A stretch of DNA of 64,000 nt from Sporosarcina ureae DSM 2281 (GCF_000425545.1 NZ_AUDQ01000005.1:124001-188000); one strand, 5' to 3'; counted from the first letter of the stretch, positions 1-9,738 are shown. Numbers and translations: made by a program. Notes: generated from the letters alone by a model not told the origin.

Positions 1-1116
1 AAAGTTATGCTTTTGCGTCAACATATGCACTTGCCAATTCATTTGCTCAGATGGAAGTGGATTGGTTCCAATAGGATATGCAGCATCCTTCTTCCCTTCC
101 TCCATCATCTTCTCGAGTTCTTCAATCTTCTCTAGCAAAATATCCGTATGCTTTCGGAATGAAGATACAGAAACATCGAACAGTTTCCCTACTTCCGCTT
201 GTGTGTACGTATTCGGCATCATGTTCGTGTCCACTGCCAATTGGAAAGCCGCTGCGGCGAGTACTTCCGGCTTACGGAACTTCGGATCTTGATCGGTAAA
301 GTAATACGCCATCAAGGACAGTACCATTTCATACGCGCCCGGGTATAGCTCTTCCTTTTCGAGTTTAGCATCCAGAATTTCTATCACTTCGCGCTGTAAT
401 GGTGTGAAGTTCTGCTCGACTACGTCAGATAACGTTTGAACATCGAGTTTACAAACGACTTCGTAAATGTCGACTAGATGCTTCTTGAAGAAATCGAAGC
501 TATTCTTTTCGTCACTCGTTTCAGCTAGTTCCTGCACACGCGTCAATAGTTCATCACTCATATGCTCATTCACTGCGATGGCAGAAATCGGCATGACCCA
601 GCGCTCTTCATTGCGCATCTCTTCCAGGACGATGGCAACGATGGCGCGAACATCTTCAGGCTCGCCTGCTTCTCTCGCCAATAAATACTCGCCACTCCCA
701 AGAATCTCTTTCATATGGTAGACTTCTTTCTCCGCCTTCGTCACTTCCGCGAACGTTATAAAAGCATTCTGCCAGCTCTTCAGAATAGCTCGTACCCCTC
801 TGTTTTGCGTACGGTTCAACGCTTTTACTAGGTGGCGTCTCCAAAGATCTTTACGAACGATGAAGAAATAATAATCGCTCACATTCGTCACGAGTTCCTC
901 TTCTTCCATCCACTCACCCAGACGTCCAGCCCACTCTTTCAATAATCCTTCTAATGATTGAATCTCAGCAGGAGACAATGAAGTTTCATAATAGCTGTTT
1001 AATACTTTCTTCAGTTCTTCTTGAACGATATTTGTGCCCGGCATATCTGTTTTGCCGCAGCAGTTCTCTACAATTTCCCCGCTTCCGCATGGGCACTTTT
1101 CTTTGTTCCCTATCAC
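1..1116 (-). CDS. SEC-C zinc-motif protein with C-terminal HTH-like segment (3' end outside window)
   Basis: The frame is open from a GTG at 1116 to the window edge, giving 372 residues without a stop. An AAAAGG stretch lies about 11 bases upstream of the GTG. Residues 8-21 carry CPCGSG and then CCG, the Cys pattern of the SEC-C zinc motif known from the SecA C-terminus and many stand-alone bacterial proteins. The middle is helical and acidic. Around residue 310 a TQAEVGKLFDVSVSSFRKH stretch reads like a helix-turn-helix, so nucleic-acid binding is possible. The function is not recognised. The C-terminus is missing, and the next gene on this strand is the MFS pump upstream. Confidence 0.75.
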   Translation of the reverse strand, partial: MIGNKEKCPCGSGEIVENCCGKTDMPGTNIVQEELKKVLNSYYETSLSPAEIQSLEGLLKEWAGRLGEWMEEEELVTNVSDYYFFIVRKDLWRRHLVKALNRTQNRGVRAILKSWQNAFITFAEVTKAEKEVYHMKEILGSGEYLLAREAGEPEDVRAIVAIVLEEMRNEERWVMPISAIAVNEHMSDELLTRVQELAETSDEKNSFDFFKKHLVDIYEVVCKLDVQTLSDVVEQNFTPLQREVIEILDAKLEKEELYPGAYEMVLSLMAYYFTDQDPKFRKPEVLAAAAFQLAVDTNMMPNTYTQAEVGKLFDVSVSSFRKHTDILLEKIEELEKMMEEGKKDAAYPIGTNPLPSEQMNWQVHMLTQKHNF

Positions 1117-1196
1117 ATCGAACACAACCTTTTCTTTTTACTATACCATACTAAAAAGAAGCTCCGCATGCATAGTAGCATACGAAACTTCTTATT

Positions 1197-2699
1197 CTAC
1201 TTTTCGGACTGTTCCTTCACTTCACCAATAGTTGGCGAAGTCGGTGGCATGACCCGTTTAATGAATAACGATAGAATCAATGCAATGGCTGTAATAATCG
1301 TTGAGATGAAGAACGCGTGATTGACACCGTCGAGCATCGCCAAACGTCCAATCTCTTCTGTCATAGTGGACACATCGACTCCAGACGCGGCCAAATCCTT
1401 TGCTTGTGCCACTGCCGATGCATCCAACCGTTTTGTCATGAGTGTCAATAACAATGCCGAACCAATAGCACCAGATACTTGCTGCAATGTGTTATTCATT
1501 GCGGTACCATGTGGATTCGAGATCATCGGCAACGAGTTCATTCCGTTTGTCATAACCGGCATCATGACCATCGACAAGCCAAACATTCGGAATGTATATA
1601 CGCCCATCAAATAATAATAGCTTGTATCCATCTGCAATTGGCTCAATAAATACGTCGTGAATACCGAAATAGTCAGTCCCGTATAGACTAGGGCACGCGG
1701 ACCGTATTTATCGAATAAGCGACCTGTGATCGGCGACATGATACCCATTAACACTGCACCTGGCAACATCAGCAATCCTGCATCTAGCGGTGAAATACCC
1801 CGAACATTTTGTACATATAACGGTGTCAAAATCATTCCGGAAAACATCGCTACTGCTATCACCATGGATATGACGGAAGCGAGTGCAAACATCGGGTACT
1901 TGTAAATTCGAAAATCAAGCAACGGCTCTTTCATACGTAATTGTCTTAGAATAAACCATACGAGCGAAATGGTACCGAGCGCAATCATGCCATAGACAAT
2001 TGGAGAACTCCAACCCTTTTCACCTGCAGAACTGAAGCCGTATAGCAAACCACCAAAACCAATCGTCGATAAGACTAACGAGAAGAAATTAATGCGTACA
2101 TCACGATTCGGCGTAATATTCTTGAGTTTGAAAATAGCAAGAATCAGTGTCAGCAATGAAATCGGCAAGACAATCTCAAACAATGTACGCCACGAATAAT
2201 GTTCAACTACCCAGCCAGACAATGTGGGTCCGATCGCCGGTGCCGTGAACATTACCAGACCGAACATACCAAGTGCCGCTCCCCGTTTTTCGATTGGGAA
2301 TGCTGTCAACATAACATTCATTAACAACGGCATCATCAGTGCAGAACCAGATGCTTGAATCATACGTGCGACGACTAGCAAAGAGAATGTCGGCGCTATG
2401 ATCGCAATAAATGTCCCTAACGAGAAAAGCACCATCGCTGTAATGAAGATTCTTCTATTAGTAAACTTCTGTATAAAAAACGCACTTGCCGGAATCATAA
2501 TCCCGTTGACCAGCATATAACCGGTGGTCAACCACTGTACGGCCGATGGCGTAATCGAAAACTCTTTCATTATGACCGGTAATGCGATATTCAACAAAGT
2601 ATTATTCAAGATCGCAACAAATGCACCAATGAACAATATAGCAATGATGCCATAAGGCGGTTTCTCATGCATTTTTTTAATTTCTAATGATTCCACCAT
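1197..2699 (-). CDS. DHA2-type multidrug MFS transporter (14 TM, EmrB/LmrB-like)
   Basis: A 500-residue polytopic membrane protein with the length and layout of 14-helix drug:H+ antiporters. It starts at ATG 2699 with AGGAGG five bases upstream. Seen features are helix 1 (GIIAILFIGAFVAILNNTLL), the drug-antiporter segment LNNTLLNIALP, and the motif-C-like GPTLSGWVVEH in helix 5. It should export lipophilic drugs using the proton gradient. It is divergent from a TetR-family gene across a 176-bp spacer holding an 11-bp inverted repeat, which suggests TetR control. The substrate cannot be read from the sequence. Confidence 0.9.
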   Translation of the reverse strand: MVESLEIKKMHEKPPYGIIAILFIGAFVAILNNTLLNIALPVIMKEFSITPSAVQWLTTGYMLVNGIMIPASAFFIQKFTNRRIFITAMVLFSLGTFIAIIAPTFSLLVVARMIQASGSALMMPLLMNVMLTAFPIEKRGAALGMFGLVMFTAPAIGPTLSGWVVEHYSWRTLFEIVLPISLLTLILAIFKLKNITPNRDVRINFFSLVLSTIGFGGLLYGFSSAGEKGWSSPIVYGMIALGTISLVWFILRQLRMKEPLLDFRIYKYPMFALASVISMVIAVAMFSGMILTPLYVQNVRGISPLDAGLLMLPGAVLMGIMSPITGRLFDKYGPRALVYTGLTISVFTTYLLSQLQMDTSYYYLMGVYTFRMFGLSMVMMPVMTNGMNSLPMISNPHGTAMNNTLQQVSGAIGSALLLTLMTKRLDASAVAQAKDLAASGVDVSTMTEEIGRLAMLDGVNHAFFISTIITAIALILSLFIKRVMPPTSPTIGEVKEQSEK

Positions 2700-2717
2700 T
2701 TTATCCTCCTATAACAT

Positions 2718-2748
2718 GTATAAAATATGTCAGATTTATATTTTATAC
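2718..2748. promoter_or_regulatory. Inverted repeat, candidate TetR operator
   Basis: GTATAAAATAT at 2718-2728 and ATATTTTATAC at 2738-2748 are perfect 11-bp arms around a 9-bp spacer, 19 bp upstream of the MFS start codon. Placed between a divergent TetR gene and a pump gene, it is the natural operator candidate. A second looser GTATA/TATAC cluster lies near 2820-2845. Confidence 0.55.
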
Positions 2749-2875
2749 CGCCAGTACATTTATTACAACTAATAAATTTCGAGAGAATCAAAAGCTTGAT
2801 ATAACAATGTTTTAAGAATAGTATATGAAGTATACACGCAGTATAAAAACAAATTTAAATAACAGGTGATTATCT

Positions 2876-3757
2876 ATGAACGACCGTAAAAAGCACGTAT
2901 TACTTATCGCAAAACAATTATTCATCGACAAAGGCTTTCACTCGACATCCATTCAAGACATTTTGGATGCAGCGCAAATTTCAAAGGGAACGTTCTATAA
3001 TTACTTTTCTTCTAAAAACGAATGTCTAATGGCGATATTGCGCGACGCCTATTATATAAGTTACTTACGAAGAAATGAGCTGGCGATTGGTAAAGATCTT
3101 ACAGACCCCGCATTGCTATCTGCACAAATTGAAATTCGTTTAACGATGAACCGGGAACAAAACTTGCTTCCGTTGTTTGAAACTATCGTTCATTCTCCTG
3201 ATGACGAGCTACGTCAATTTGTCAAACAGATGCATTTCCGGGAACTGGCATGGATCGCAAAACGACTCGTTAACGTCTACGGCGAAGAAATAAAACCTTA
3301 CTCCTATGATTGCGCATCGCTGCTTTTCGGCTTCATCCAACACGCACTAAACGTCTGGAAAAGTTCCACTACAGAGCGCATCGATACGATGAAACTAGTC
3401 GAGTTCGTCATGCAACGAATGGAAGTTATCGTGCCAGACATTATAAAACGAGACGCACACTTCCTGTCGCAAAACTTGCTAGAAGACATGTTAACGGCTG
3501 CAGATTTTTACCCTATGACACGCGAAGTACTGATCGAGAGTTTGCAAAAATTTATCAGCCAGTTACCAGAAGAAGAAAGTCAAAGAACGTTATACAGTCA
3601 ATTTTTAGTAGACGAGTTATCATCTGATCAACCTCGACTCTATTTACTTGAATCCGTCGTACGCTCATTCCGCGAAGCCTTCGAAGGCTCCGAACTGCAG
3701 CTACGAGCAATCGAATTATCCGCAGCGGTTTGGTTGTTTATCAATAAATCTCAATAA
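2876..3757 (+). CDS. TetR/AcrR-family transcriptional regulator (long form)
   Basis: A 293-residue protein whose N-terminal 50 residues are a typical TetR DNA-binding domain: AKQLFIDKGFHSTSIQDI, then AAQISKGTFYNYFSSK. The ATG at 2876 has AGGTG seven bases upstream. TetR proteins are usually about 190-220 residues; this one has a long C-terminal ligand or dimer domain, like B. subtilis YerO. It is divergent from the MFS pump and most likely represses it, and itself, until an inducer binds. A strong terminator follows the stop codon. Confidence 0.88.
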   Translation: MNDRKKHVLLIAKQLFIDKGFHSTSIQDILDAAQISKGTFYNYFSSKNECLMAILRDAYYISYLRRNELAIGKDLTDPALLSAQIEIRLTMNREQNLLPLFETIVHSPDDELRQFVKQMHFRELAWIAKRLVNVYGEEIKPYSYDCASLLFGFIQHALNVWKSSTTERIDTMKLVEFVMQRMEVIVPDIIKRDAHFLSQNLLEDMLTAADFYPMTREVLIESLQKFISQLPEEESQRTLYSQFLVDELSSDQPRLYLLESVVRSFREAFEGSELQLRAIELSAAVWLFINKSQ

Positions 3758-3761
3758 GAAC

Positions 3762-3810
3762 AAAAAGAGACTAGCAAAGTCGCCAAGCATGACTTTGCTA
3801 GTCTCTTTTT
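3762..3810 (+). terminator. Rho-independent terminator after the TetR gene
   Basis: Perfect 20-bp arms at 3762-3781 and 3791-3810 flank a 9-base loop and end in TTTTT. Because of the A-run on the other side it could work in both directions. Confidence 0.9.
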
Positions 3811-3893
3811 CGAGGCTCTTTTTTGTCTAGTGGGAGGTTATTTTCACACGTCAATATAGACAGTAGAATAAACTAGTCGCCCCCCCATCACTA

Positions 3894-4859
3894 CTAACCA
3901 CGAACCTGATGATTAGGCTCTTCCCCTAGCGCAAACGCAAGCAACGCGTCCACGTTCAGCTTCATCATCGCCTTCCGCGTCTTCACCGAAGCACTGCCAA
4001 TATGCGGAAGCACCGTCAAATTCGGCAACGTCAACAACGGATGATCGAGCGGAACAGGCTCCGTCTCAAACACGTCCAGTCCTGCCGCATGAATCTTGTT
4101 CGTGCGTAGCGCATCAAACAACGCGTCTTCATCCACAATCCCGCCACGCGCAACATTGATCAGAATACCCGTCTCTTTCATCTGAGACAACTGCTCCTCC
4201 CCGATCATTCCCTTTGTCTCTTCACTATACGGCACCAAAATCAGTACAAAATCGGACGACGCCAGCAAATCCGGAAGCTTGGCATAACGACAGCCATACA
4301 TGTCTTCCATTTCGGACTTGCGGTTACGATTATGATACAGCACGTCCATATCGAACCCTTTCGCACGTCTCATCACTGCTTCACCGATCCTGCCCATTCC
4401 GACGATACCAAGAGTAGCCCCGTACACATCAGTTCCTGTAAAGCCAAGCGGCTCCCAAGAAGTCCAACGCCCTTCGCGCAACGTGTTCTCTGCGCCAATC
4501 AAATCACGGGCCGTTGCCATCAATAAAGCAAACGCCAAATCTGCCGTCGTTTCTGATAGTACATCCGGTGTATTCGCTACGATAATATTCCGTGCCACCG
4601 CAGCTTTAACATCGATATTGTTATAGCCCACTGCCATATTGACGATTATTTGTAATTTAGGAGCTGCGTTAAGCACTTCTTCATCGATTTGATCGGAGAT
4701 GACGGTCCATAGTGCATCCGCGTCAGCCACTTCTTTCAGCAATACATCACGAGGAACAGCTTCACTCGTTGATTCCCACATACGTACTTCGTAGTGCTCG
4801 CGTACTGGTGCGATCATTTCTTCCGGCATCTCTCGACAAATATATACTGTTGGTTTCAT
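3894..4859 (-). CDS. D-2-hydroxyacid dehydrogenase (glyoxylate/hydroxypyruvate reductase type)
   Basis: A 321-residue NAD(P)-dependent dehydrogenase. The nucleotide-binding signature GIVGMGRIGEAV lies near residue 150. The catalytic Arg is in LINVARGGIVDEDAL, the Glu in DVFETEP, and the His in PHIGSAS, in the usual order. It likely reduces glyoxylate or hydroxypyruvate, or a related 2-oxoacid. The start is set at ATG 4859, with AAAGGAG eight bases upstream; an in-frame start 21 bases further up would overlap moaA and lacks a good site. It follows moaA by 13 bp, so it is probably the last gene of the Moco operon although it has no known Moco role. Confidence 0.88.
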   Translation of the reverse strand: MKPTVYICREMPEEMIAPVREHYEVRMWESTSEAVPRDVLLKEVADADALWTVISDQIDEEVLNAAPKLQIIVNMAVGYNNIDVKAAVARNIIVANTPDVLSETTADLAFALLMATARDLIGAENTLREGRWTSWEPLGFTGTDVYGATLGIVGMGRIGEAVMRRAKGFDMDVLYHNRNRKSEMEDMYGCRYAKLPDLLASSDFVLILVPYSEETKGMIGEEQLSQMKETGILINVARGGIVDEDALFDALRTNKIHAAGLDVFETEPVPLDHPLLTLPNLTVLPHIGSASVKTRKAMMKLNVDALLAFALGEEPNHQVRG

Positions 4860-4872
4860 GTACAACACTCCT

Positions 4873-5883
4873 TTAGCCACCGATATAGTTCATATTAATT
4901 TTCTTACGGTTCTTCACAGTTTGCTCCGTACGTTCATCGGAATAGCGGTCTTTTCTACCTCTCCACACGTTGGCAATCACTTCGTATAATTCTTCGTCGG
5001 TTTTATCCGAACGAATTAATTCCCGTAGATCAAAGCCCTCTGACGCAAAGAGACACGTGTATAATTTCCCTTCGGATGATAGACGAGAACGCGTACAAGT
5101 TGAACAAAACGACTCCGAAACGGATGTGATGAAGCCGACTTGTGCATCCGTTCCTACATAACGATAGCGTTTTGCGACTTCGCCGTAATAGTCTTCTTCC
5201 GCAGGCTCCATGTCAAATTCAGCAGCCAGCATGTCATAGATTTCTTTCTTCGTGACAACTTTTTTGAAGCTCCAGCCATTGTCATTACCGACATCCATGA
5301 ACTCGATGTAGCGCAACGTGATGCCACGTTCTTTGAAATACGTAGCCATTGGGAGTATTTCGCTTTCATTGATACCTTTTTGTACGACCATATTCACTTT
5401 AATCGTAAAATCGATGTCTTGTGCCTTTTGAATATTTTTGAGAACGAGTTCAGGTGAAATGCCACGGCCGTTGATCTGGCCGAACAGTTCTGGGTCAAGT
5501 GCATCTAAACTGATGTTCAGACGGCGCAATCCAGCGTCGTAAAGCGGTTGTGCGTATTGACCGAGCAGCACTGCGTTGGTTGTCAGTCCGATGTCTTCGA
5601 TCCCTTCGATGTCGTGAAGCTTCTGTATCAACTCGGGTAAATTGCGGCGCATTAGCGGTTCACCGCCTGTCAAACGCAGTTTCTTGACTCCTAACTGAGC
5701 GAATATCCGAGCCAAGCGTTCCAATTCCTCAAACGATAGCAATTCATTTTTGGCTAAAAATACAAAATCATCACCAAATACTTCTTTCGGCATGCAGTAC
5801 GTACAGCGGAAATTACAGCGATCCGTTACAGAAATCCGCAAATCCCGAATCGGGCGTCCGAGTTGATCTACAATGGCATTCAT
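4873..5883 (-). CDS. moaA: GTP 3',8-cyclase MoaA
   Basis: A 336-residue radical-SAM enzyme that converts GTP to 3',8-cyclo-GTP, the first step of molybdopterin synthesis. The SAM cluster Cys are at 23, 27 and 30 (CNFRCTYC). A second C-terminal cluster motif (CSTC, then a later Cys) binds GTP, and the chain ends in the conserved Gly-Gly needed for activity. ATG 5883 is chosen because GGAAAGGGG sits nine bases upstream; a TTG six codons-thirds earlier, at 5892, directly abuts that site. It lies five bases after mobA, so they are co-transcribed. Confidence 0.96.
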   Translation of the reverse strand: MNAIVDQLGRPIRDLRISVTDRCNFRCTYCMPKEVFGDDFVFLAKNELLSFEELERLARIFAQLGVKKLRLTGGEPLMRRNLPELIQKLHDIEGIEDIGLTTNAVLLGQYAQPLYDAGLRRLNISLDALDPELFGQINGRGISPELVLKNIQKAQDIDFTIKVNMVVQKGINESEILPMATYFKERGITLRYIEFMDVGNDNGWSFKKVVTKKEIYDMLAAEFDMEPAEEDYYGEVAKRYRYVGTDAQVGFITSVSESFCSTCTRSRLSSEGKLYTCLFASEGFDLRELIRSDKTDEELYEVIANVWRGRKDRYSDERTEQTVKNRKKINMNYIGG

Positions 5884-5888
5884 CTTCT

Positions 5889-6458
5889 TCAACCCCTTTC
5901 CAGTTCACATGGCGTGTTGACATTTTTAAAAGCTATTTCAGGTGTATCGGTTAATAAAGCGCCTTCAATCCACTGACCCTCATGTTGGCCTTGCACATGC
6001 ATCACCCGACGATTGCCATCGCGTAACGCTTGTTGGATCGTCGGTTTGACAGTCGCATTCCAAACCGAAACGAGTGGATGTCGCTTGCCTTCTACCGTGA
6101 CAGATGAAATATCCCCATTATGCAATTCAATTAATCTTTCCATGATATCCGCTTCTATAAACGGCATGTCACAAGGCAACACGACGTAGCGATCTGCTTC
6201 CATTAATTCCATTGCGGATAAAATCCCTGCAAGAGGACCCATTCCCGCATACAACGCAAGATCCGTCGTCACATGAACGCCGTCCGGAAACTGTTCTTGA
6301 AATTCGGGACGCGTCACGACCACGATCTCATCGCAAATCGATCGTAATGCTTCTAATGCATAATGATAGAACGAGTGGCCTTCATGCATCGCAAATGCTT
6401 TCGGTGAGCCGAAACGTCGCGATTGTCCGCCTGCCAGTAACACACCGACCGTCTTCAT
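5889..6458 (-). CDS. mobA: Molybdenum cofactor guanylyltransferase MobA
   Basis: A 189-residue nucleotidyltransferase that attaches GMP to molybdopterin to make MGD, the form used by NarG. The N-terminal [14 protein letters not shown] motif and the metal-binding PCDMPF motif are present. It overlaps the end of moaD by four bases and has moaA directly after it. Length and motif order are normal for the family. Confidence 0.95.
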   Translation of the reverse strand: MKTVGVLLAGGQSRRFGSPKAFAMHEGHSFYHYALEALRSICDEIVVVTRPEFQEQFPDGVHVTTDLALYAGMGPLAGILSAMELMEADRYVVLPCDMPFIEADIMERLIELHNGDISSVTVEGKRHPLVSVWNATVKPTIQQALRDGNRRVMHVQGQHEGQWIEGALLTDTPEIAFKNVNTPCELERG

Positions 6459-6688
6459 CCGCCGCTCACTGGTGGAATGAACGCGCAGACATCCCCTGCT
6501 TGAATGACATCATCTTTTAGCGCATACTCTTCATTCACCGCCACATGGATTGTCTCTTTACCGAAACCCGGATACGTCTCTTCCGCCCAGTTCAGCAATT
6601 CTTCCACCGTCAAAGGCGCACGATCCAAAGACTCTTCACCTTTACCCGTCAACTCCCGTAGCCTTGCAAAGTAATGAACTGTAATCAT
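6455..6688 (-). CDS. moaD: Molybdopterin synthase sulfur carrier subunit MoaD
   Basis: A 77-residue beta-grasp, ubiquitin-like protein ending in the required Gly-Gly (PPVSGG), which is adenylated by MoeB and carries the thiocarboxylate. ATG 6688 has AAAGGGGGC eight bases upstream and overlaps the stop of moaE as ATGA, so translation is coupled. The partner subunit MoaE is immediately upstream. Confidence 0.94.
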   Translation of the reverse strand: MITVHYFARLRELTGKGEESLDRAPLTVEELLNWAEETYPGFGKETIHVAVNEEYALKDDVIQAGDVCAFIPPVSGG

Positions 6689-7131
6689 TGTGACTCGCCC
6701 CCTTTCTCTGGATATTTCTTCTGTGCACCAATCCATTCTTCGCCATCTTCCCAGATTTCCTTCTTCCAAATCGGTACGACTTCTTTAATACGCTCGATTG
6801 CATATTCATTCGCTTCATACGCTTCTTTTCTGTGAGGTGACGATACCGCGATCACTACAGCAATGTCCGATATTTTCAACTCACCAATTCGATGCGCCAT
6901 AGCGACCTGAACTCCTGGCCATTTCGCTTCCATCTCGGCACCGATTTCAGCTAGCTTCTTTTCCGCCATCGGTACGTAGGCTTCATACGCGAGATACAAT
7001 GTGCGAACACCATGCGTCCACTCGCGTACATGTCCCGTGAATACCGTCACTGCACCCGCTGCCGGATGCAAGACCAGATCACTGTATTTCTGCACATCAA
7101 TCGGCGTGTCTATGATTTCATAACGTTTCAT
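6685..7131 (-). CDS. moaE: Molybdopterin synthase catalytic subunit MoaE
   Basis: A 148-residue large subunit of molybdopterin synthase, which inserts two sulfurs into cPMP with MoaD. Family motifs seen are GAVTVFTGHVRE, AHRIGELKISD, the SSPHRKEAY segment and the PIWKKE segment with active-site lysines. ATG 7131 is preceded by GGAGG at seven bases; an in-frame GTG further upstream lies inside mobB. It overlaps mobB and moaD by four bases each. Confidence 0.95.
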   Translation of the reverse strand: MKRYEIIDTPIDVQKYSDLVLHPAAGAVTVFTGHVREWTHGVRTLYLAYEAYVPMAEKKLAEIGAEMEAKWPGVQVAMAHRIGELKISDIAVVIAVSSPHRKEAYEANEYAIERIKEVVPIWKKEIWEDGEEWIGAQKKYPEKGGESQ

Positions 7132-7598
7132 TGTCTCGCCTCCACCCATTCTTGCAGCCAGTCGTCGAGTCGTGTGATGTCTTCGAACAGTTCGGCTGTT
7201 TCCACCGTCTGAATGATTCCAGGCAACAACTCCAACTCTTGCCGTTCCTCTTCATTTCGGATGAGAACTACTTTTTCACCGGCTTCTTGTTTATATCCTT
7301 CTATTAATAAAACATCTGGCTCACTAGATGCGGCCAATGCCTTTAGTTGTTCAAATGAACGTTCTTTATTTTGTATCAATTGTATCATATCGCCGCCTGC
7401 CACAAGAGTAGAGACAGCTCCAAATTCTAAGAATTGCACCGTATCGGTATGCGCTGGCGGCAGTTCAGGCGCGCCACCATGCCCATGATGTTTCAGCACG
7501 GCAACTTCGCAGCCAAGACGTTTCAGCACGGTAATCCAATGCGAAACAAGCGTCGTTTTCCCACTATTCTTGAAGCCGACAACATGTAGCGTCTTCAC
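7128..7598 (-). CDS. mobB: Molybdopterin-guanine dinucleotide biosynthesis adaptor MobB
   Basis: A protein of about 156 residues with a P-loop, GFKNSGKTT, within the first 20 residues and LLIEGYK further on, as in MobB GTP-binding adaptors that assist MobA. GTG 7598 overlaps the moeA stop as GTGA and gives the usual short N-terminus. A TTG at 7607 is the alternative, so the exact start is uncertain. It belongs to the same overlapping operon as moeA and moaE. Confidence 0.92.
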   Translation of the reverse strand: MKTLHVVGFKNSGKTTLVSHWITVLKRLGCEVAVLKHHGHGGAPELPPAHTDTVQFLEFGAVSTLVAGGDMIQLIQNKERSFEQLKALAASSEPDVLLIEGYKQEAGEKVVLIRNEEERQELELLPGIIQTVETAELFEDITRLDDWLQEWVEARQ

Positions 7599-8851
7599 AG
7601 TTCCCAACGCTCCACACCTTGTTCCGTTCCTAGCAATAATACGTCCACTACCATCCCTTTTTCAAAGCCGCGCGTTCCGCTTGGCAAGACAATAATGCAG
7701 TTACCTCGCGCAATAGAAGACACGGCGCTAGATTTATTGAAACCTGCAGGCGTTGCAACGATGCCTTCATTTGTCATCGACCAGCTAGCACGAACGAAAC
7801 GAGTGAACGGGTTCGCTTTCTTGAAGTCTTCTCCAAGAACCGCTTGAATCCGAGGCATATAAGGCGCCGAGCAGCCCATCATCGAGTAAATGGCAGGACG
7901 CGCGAACAATTCAAATCCTGTGAAGCAAGCAGAAGGATTACCTGATAGACCGAATAATAATTTATCCCCTAAAACCGCCACCGTCGTCACACTACCCGGG
8001 CGCATCGCCACTTTATTGAACAATACTTCCGCACCGAGACGTTCATAGATTACAGGCAGATAATCATAATCTCCGACCGACACGCCGCCCGTCGTAATAA
8101 GTAAGTCTGTCTCTTGAAGTGCTTTCTCGACAATTTCAGTACATGCATCCAAATCGTCTTCCATCATGCCGTACGACGTATATGTAATCCCCATTCGCTT
8201 CAACTGCGCACGTATCATCGGCCCATTTGAATTGCGGATCTTCCCTGGCTCAAGTTCATCAGCGACATCTAGCAATTCAGTTCCTGTCGACAGCACCCCA
8301 GCAATTGGCCGTTTCGCGACACGCACTTCTGCATAGCCAAATGTCGCAAGCAGAGCGATTGTTCCTGGATGAATAACCGTTCCTGCTTCGATCAATACCT
8401 CACCTTGTTTGGCATCTTCTCCTTGACGCGAAATATTTTCGCCCGCTTCAAATGACTTTCGCAGCGTAAATCCATCGTCGTTTTCCACCGTTTGCTCCAA
8501 CATGACGACTGCGTCTGCCTGTTCCGGAATCAATGCACCCGTCATAATGCGGAACGATTCGCCTGACTCAATCGGACGATCCGCTACATGCCCTGCACCA
8601 ATTTCCCCAATCACACGGAAAGCTTTTCTTATGTCTCCGGAGGCACCCGTCGAATCTTCCGCACGAATTGCAAATCCATCATACGGCGATCGATCAAAAG
8701 GTGGCACATCATGTTTCGCTACGATCGGTTCTGCCAGCACTCGACCATATGTATCTTCTAACGGAAGAACTTCCGTCTGAAGCTTATGTACATGTTTCAT
8801 CACACGCTCTACAGCTTCCGCCACTTGAATCGGTTTTCGAATTTCTACCAC
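7595..8851 (-). CDS. moeA: Molybdopterin molybdenumtransferase MoeA
   Basis: A 418-residue enzyme that inserts molybdate into adenylated molybdopterin. It shows the DVPPFDRSPYDGFA motif, GVLSTGTELL, TTGGVSVGDYD and a GLSGNPSA motif near the C-terminal half, in the order usual for MoeA. GTG 8851 is preferred because AGGAG is six bases upstream, whereas the ATG two codons earlier directly abuts that site. It is the first gene of the moeA-mobB-moaEDA operon and divergent from moaC. Confidence 0.95.
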   Translation of the reverse strand: MVEIRKPIQVAEAVERVMKHVHKLQTEVLPLEDTYGRVLAEPIVAKHDVPPFDRSPYDGFAIRAEDSTGASGDIRKAFRVIGEIGAGHVADRPIESGESFRIMTGALIPEQADAVVMLEQTVENDDGFTLRKSFEAGENISRQGEDAKQGEVLIEAGTVIHPGTIALLATFGYAEVRVAKRPIAGVLSTGTELLDVADELEPGKIRNSNGPMIRAQLKRMGITYTSYGMMEDDLDACTEIVEKALQETDLLITTGGVSVGDYDYLPVIYERLGAEVLFNKVAMRPGSVTTVAVLGDKLLFGLSGNPSACFTGFELFARPAIYSMMGCSAPYMPRIQAVLGEDFKKANPFTRFVRASWSMTNEGIVATPAGFNKSSAVSSIARGNCIIVLPSGTRGFEKGMVVDVLLLGTEQGVERWEL

Positions 8852-8917
8852 GTACATCTCCTACTTTCTTTTGTTATACTAACTAGTACAATGAAATGAA
8901 ACGAAAGGGTGATCATC

Positions 8918-9409
8918 ATGTCCGAACTTACACACTTCAATGAACAAGGTCGCGCCAAAATGGTCGACGTGTCCGAAAAAGAAACTACACTACGTACAGC
9001 GATCGCAACATCGTCCATCCTCGTCAACCAATCGATTCACGAGCAAATCACGCATGGCACAAATAAAAAAGGAGACGTCTTCGCCGTCGCGCAAGTCGCC
9101 GCCATTATGGCCGCGAAAAATACGTCCACTATCATTCCAATGTGCCATCCACTCCCTTTAACGGGTGTGGATGTCCGATTTGATTGGGAGATCAATGAAG
9201 ATTCTTCCCATTATAACGTGTTCATCCAAGCCGAAGTCAAAACGAAAGGCGTAACCGGCGTCGAAATGGAAGCGTTGACTGCCGCTTCTGCCGCCGCATT
9301 GACAATTTACGATATGTGTAAAGCTGCCGGCAAAGATATGGTCATCGGACCGACGATGCTACAGCATAAATCAGGTGGAAAGAATGGAGATTATCAACGC
9401 GCGGACTAA
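8918..9409 (+). CDS. moaC: Cyclic pyranopterin monophosphate synthase MoaC
   Basis: A 163-residue enzyme that converts 3',8-cyclo-GTP to cPMP after MoaA. The signature [10 protein letters not shown], the [20 protein letters not shown] stretch and the C-terminal KSGGKNG are all present. ATG 8918 has AAAGGGTG six bases upstream. It runs divergently from moeA from a 66-bp shared promoter region and ends in its own terminator. Confidence 0.96.
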   Translation: MSELTHFNEQGRAKMVDVSEKETTLRTAIATSSILVNQSIHEQITHGTNKKGDVFAVAQVAAIMAAKNTSTIIPMCHPLPLTGVDVRFDWEINEDSSHYNVFIQAEVKTKGVTGVEMEALTAASAAALTIYDMCKAAGKDMVIGPTMLQHKSGGKNGDYQRAD

Positions 9410-9426
9410 CTGTCGCGCGTTTTTTT
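9396..9426 (+). terminator. Terminator overlapping the moaC stop
   Basis: ACGCGCG (9397-9403) pairs with CGCGCGT (9414-9420), followed by TTTTTT. The left arm lies inside the last codons of moaC. Confidence 0.8.
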
Positions 9427-9471
9427 GATTGGGTTTGGTGGGTGTAGTGCTGATTGGAGTCGCGTGGCGTG

Positions 9472-9738
9472 GCGCTCAATGAAGTGGCTTGAGCGCTCTA
9501 TTGGACTGCGTAACCGCTCATACTTTCACGCTAGGCGCTCTATCAGCACGCGTAAACGCTCATACTTTCATGCCAACCGCTCAACACGCGTAAACGCTCA
9601 TTACCTCACGCTATCCGCTCTATCAGTCCACGTAAGCGCTCATACTCTCACGCCAACCGCTCTATCAGCACACGCTTCCGCTCATTCCCCCACACCTACC
9701 GCTCTATCAACACACGCAAACGCTCATACCCTCACTCC
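9472..9738. repeat. Array 1 of 21-bp-spaced CGCTC motifs
   Basis: About 13 copies of (G/C/A)CGCTC(A/T) are spaced mostly 21 bp apart. Two alternating unit types, CGCTCATACTTTCACG-like and CGCTCTATCAGCACGCG-like, give a 42-bp dimer. The array fills the gap between the convergent ends of moaC and moaB, and its last unit overlaps the moaB stop. It is not a CRISPR: there is no fixed repeat/spacer pattern and no cas gene. Reading frames through it give only repetitive peptides. Confidence 0.8.
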
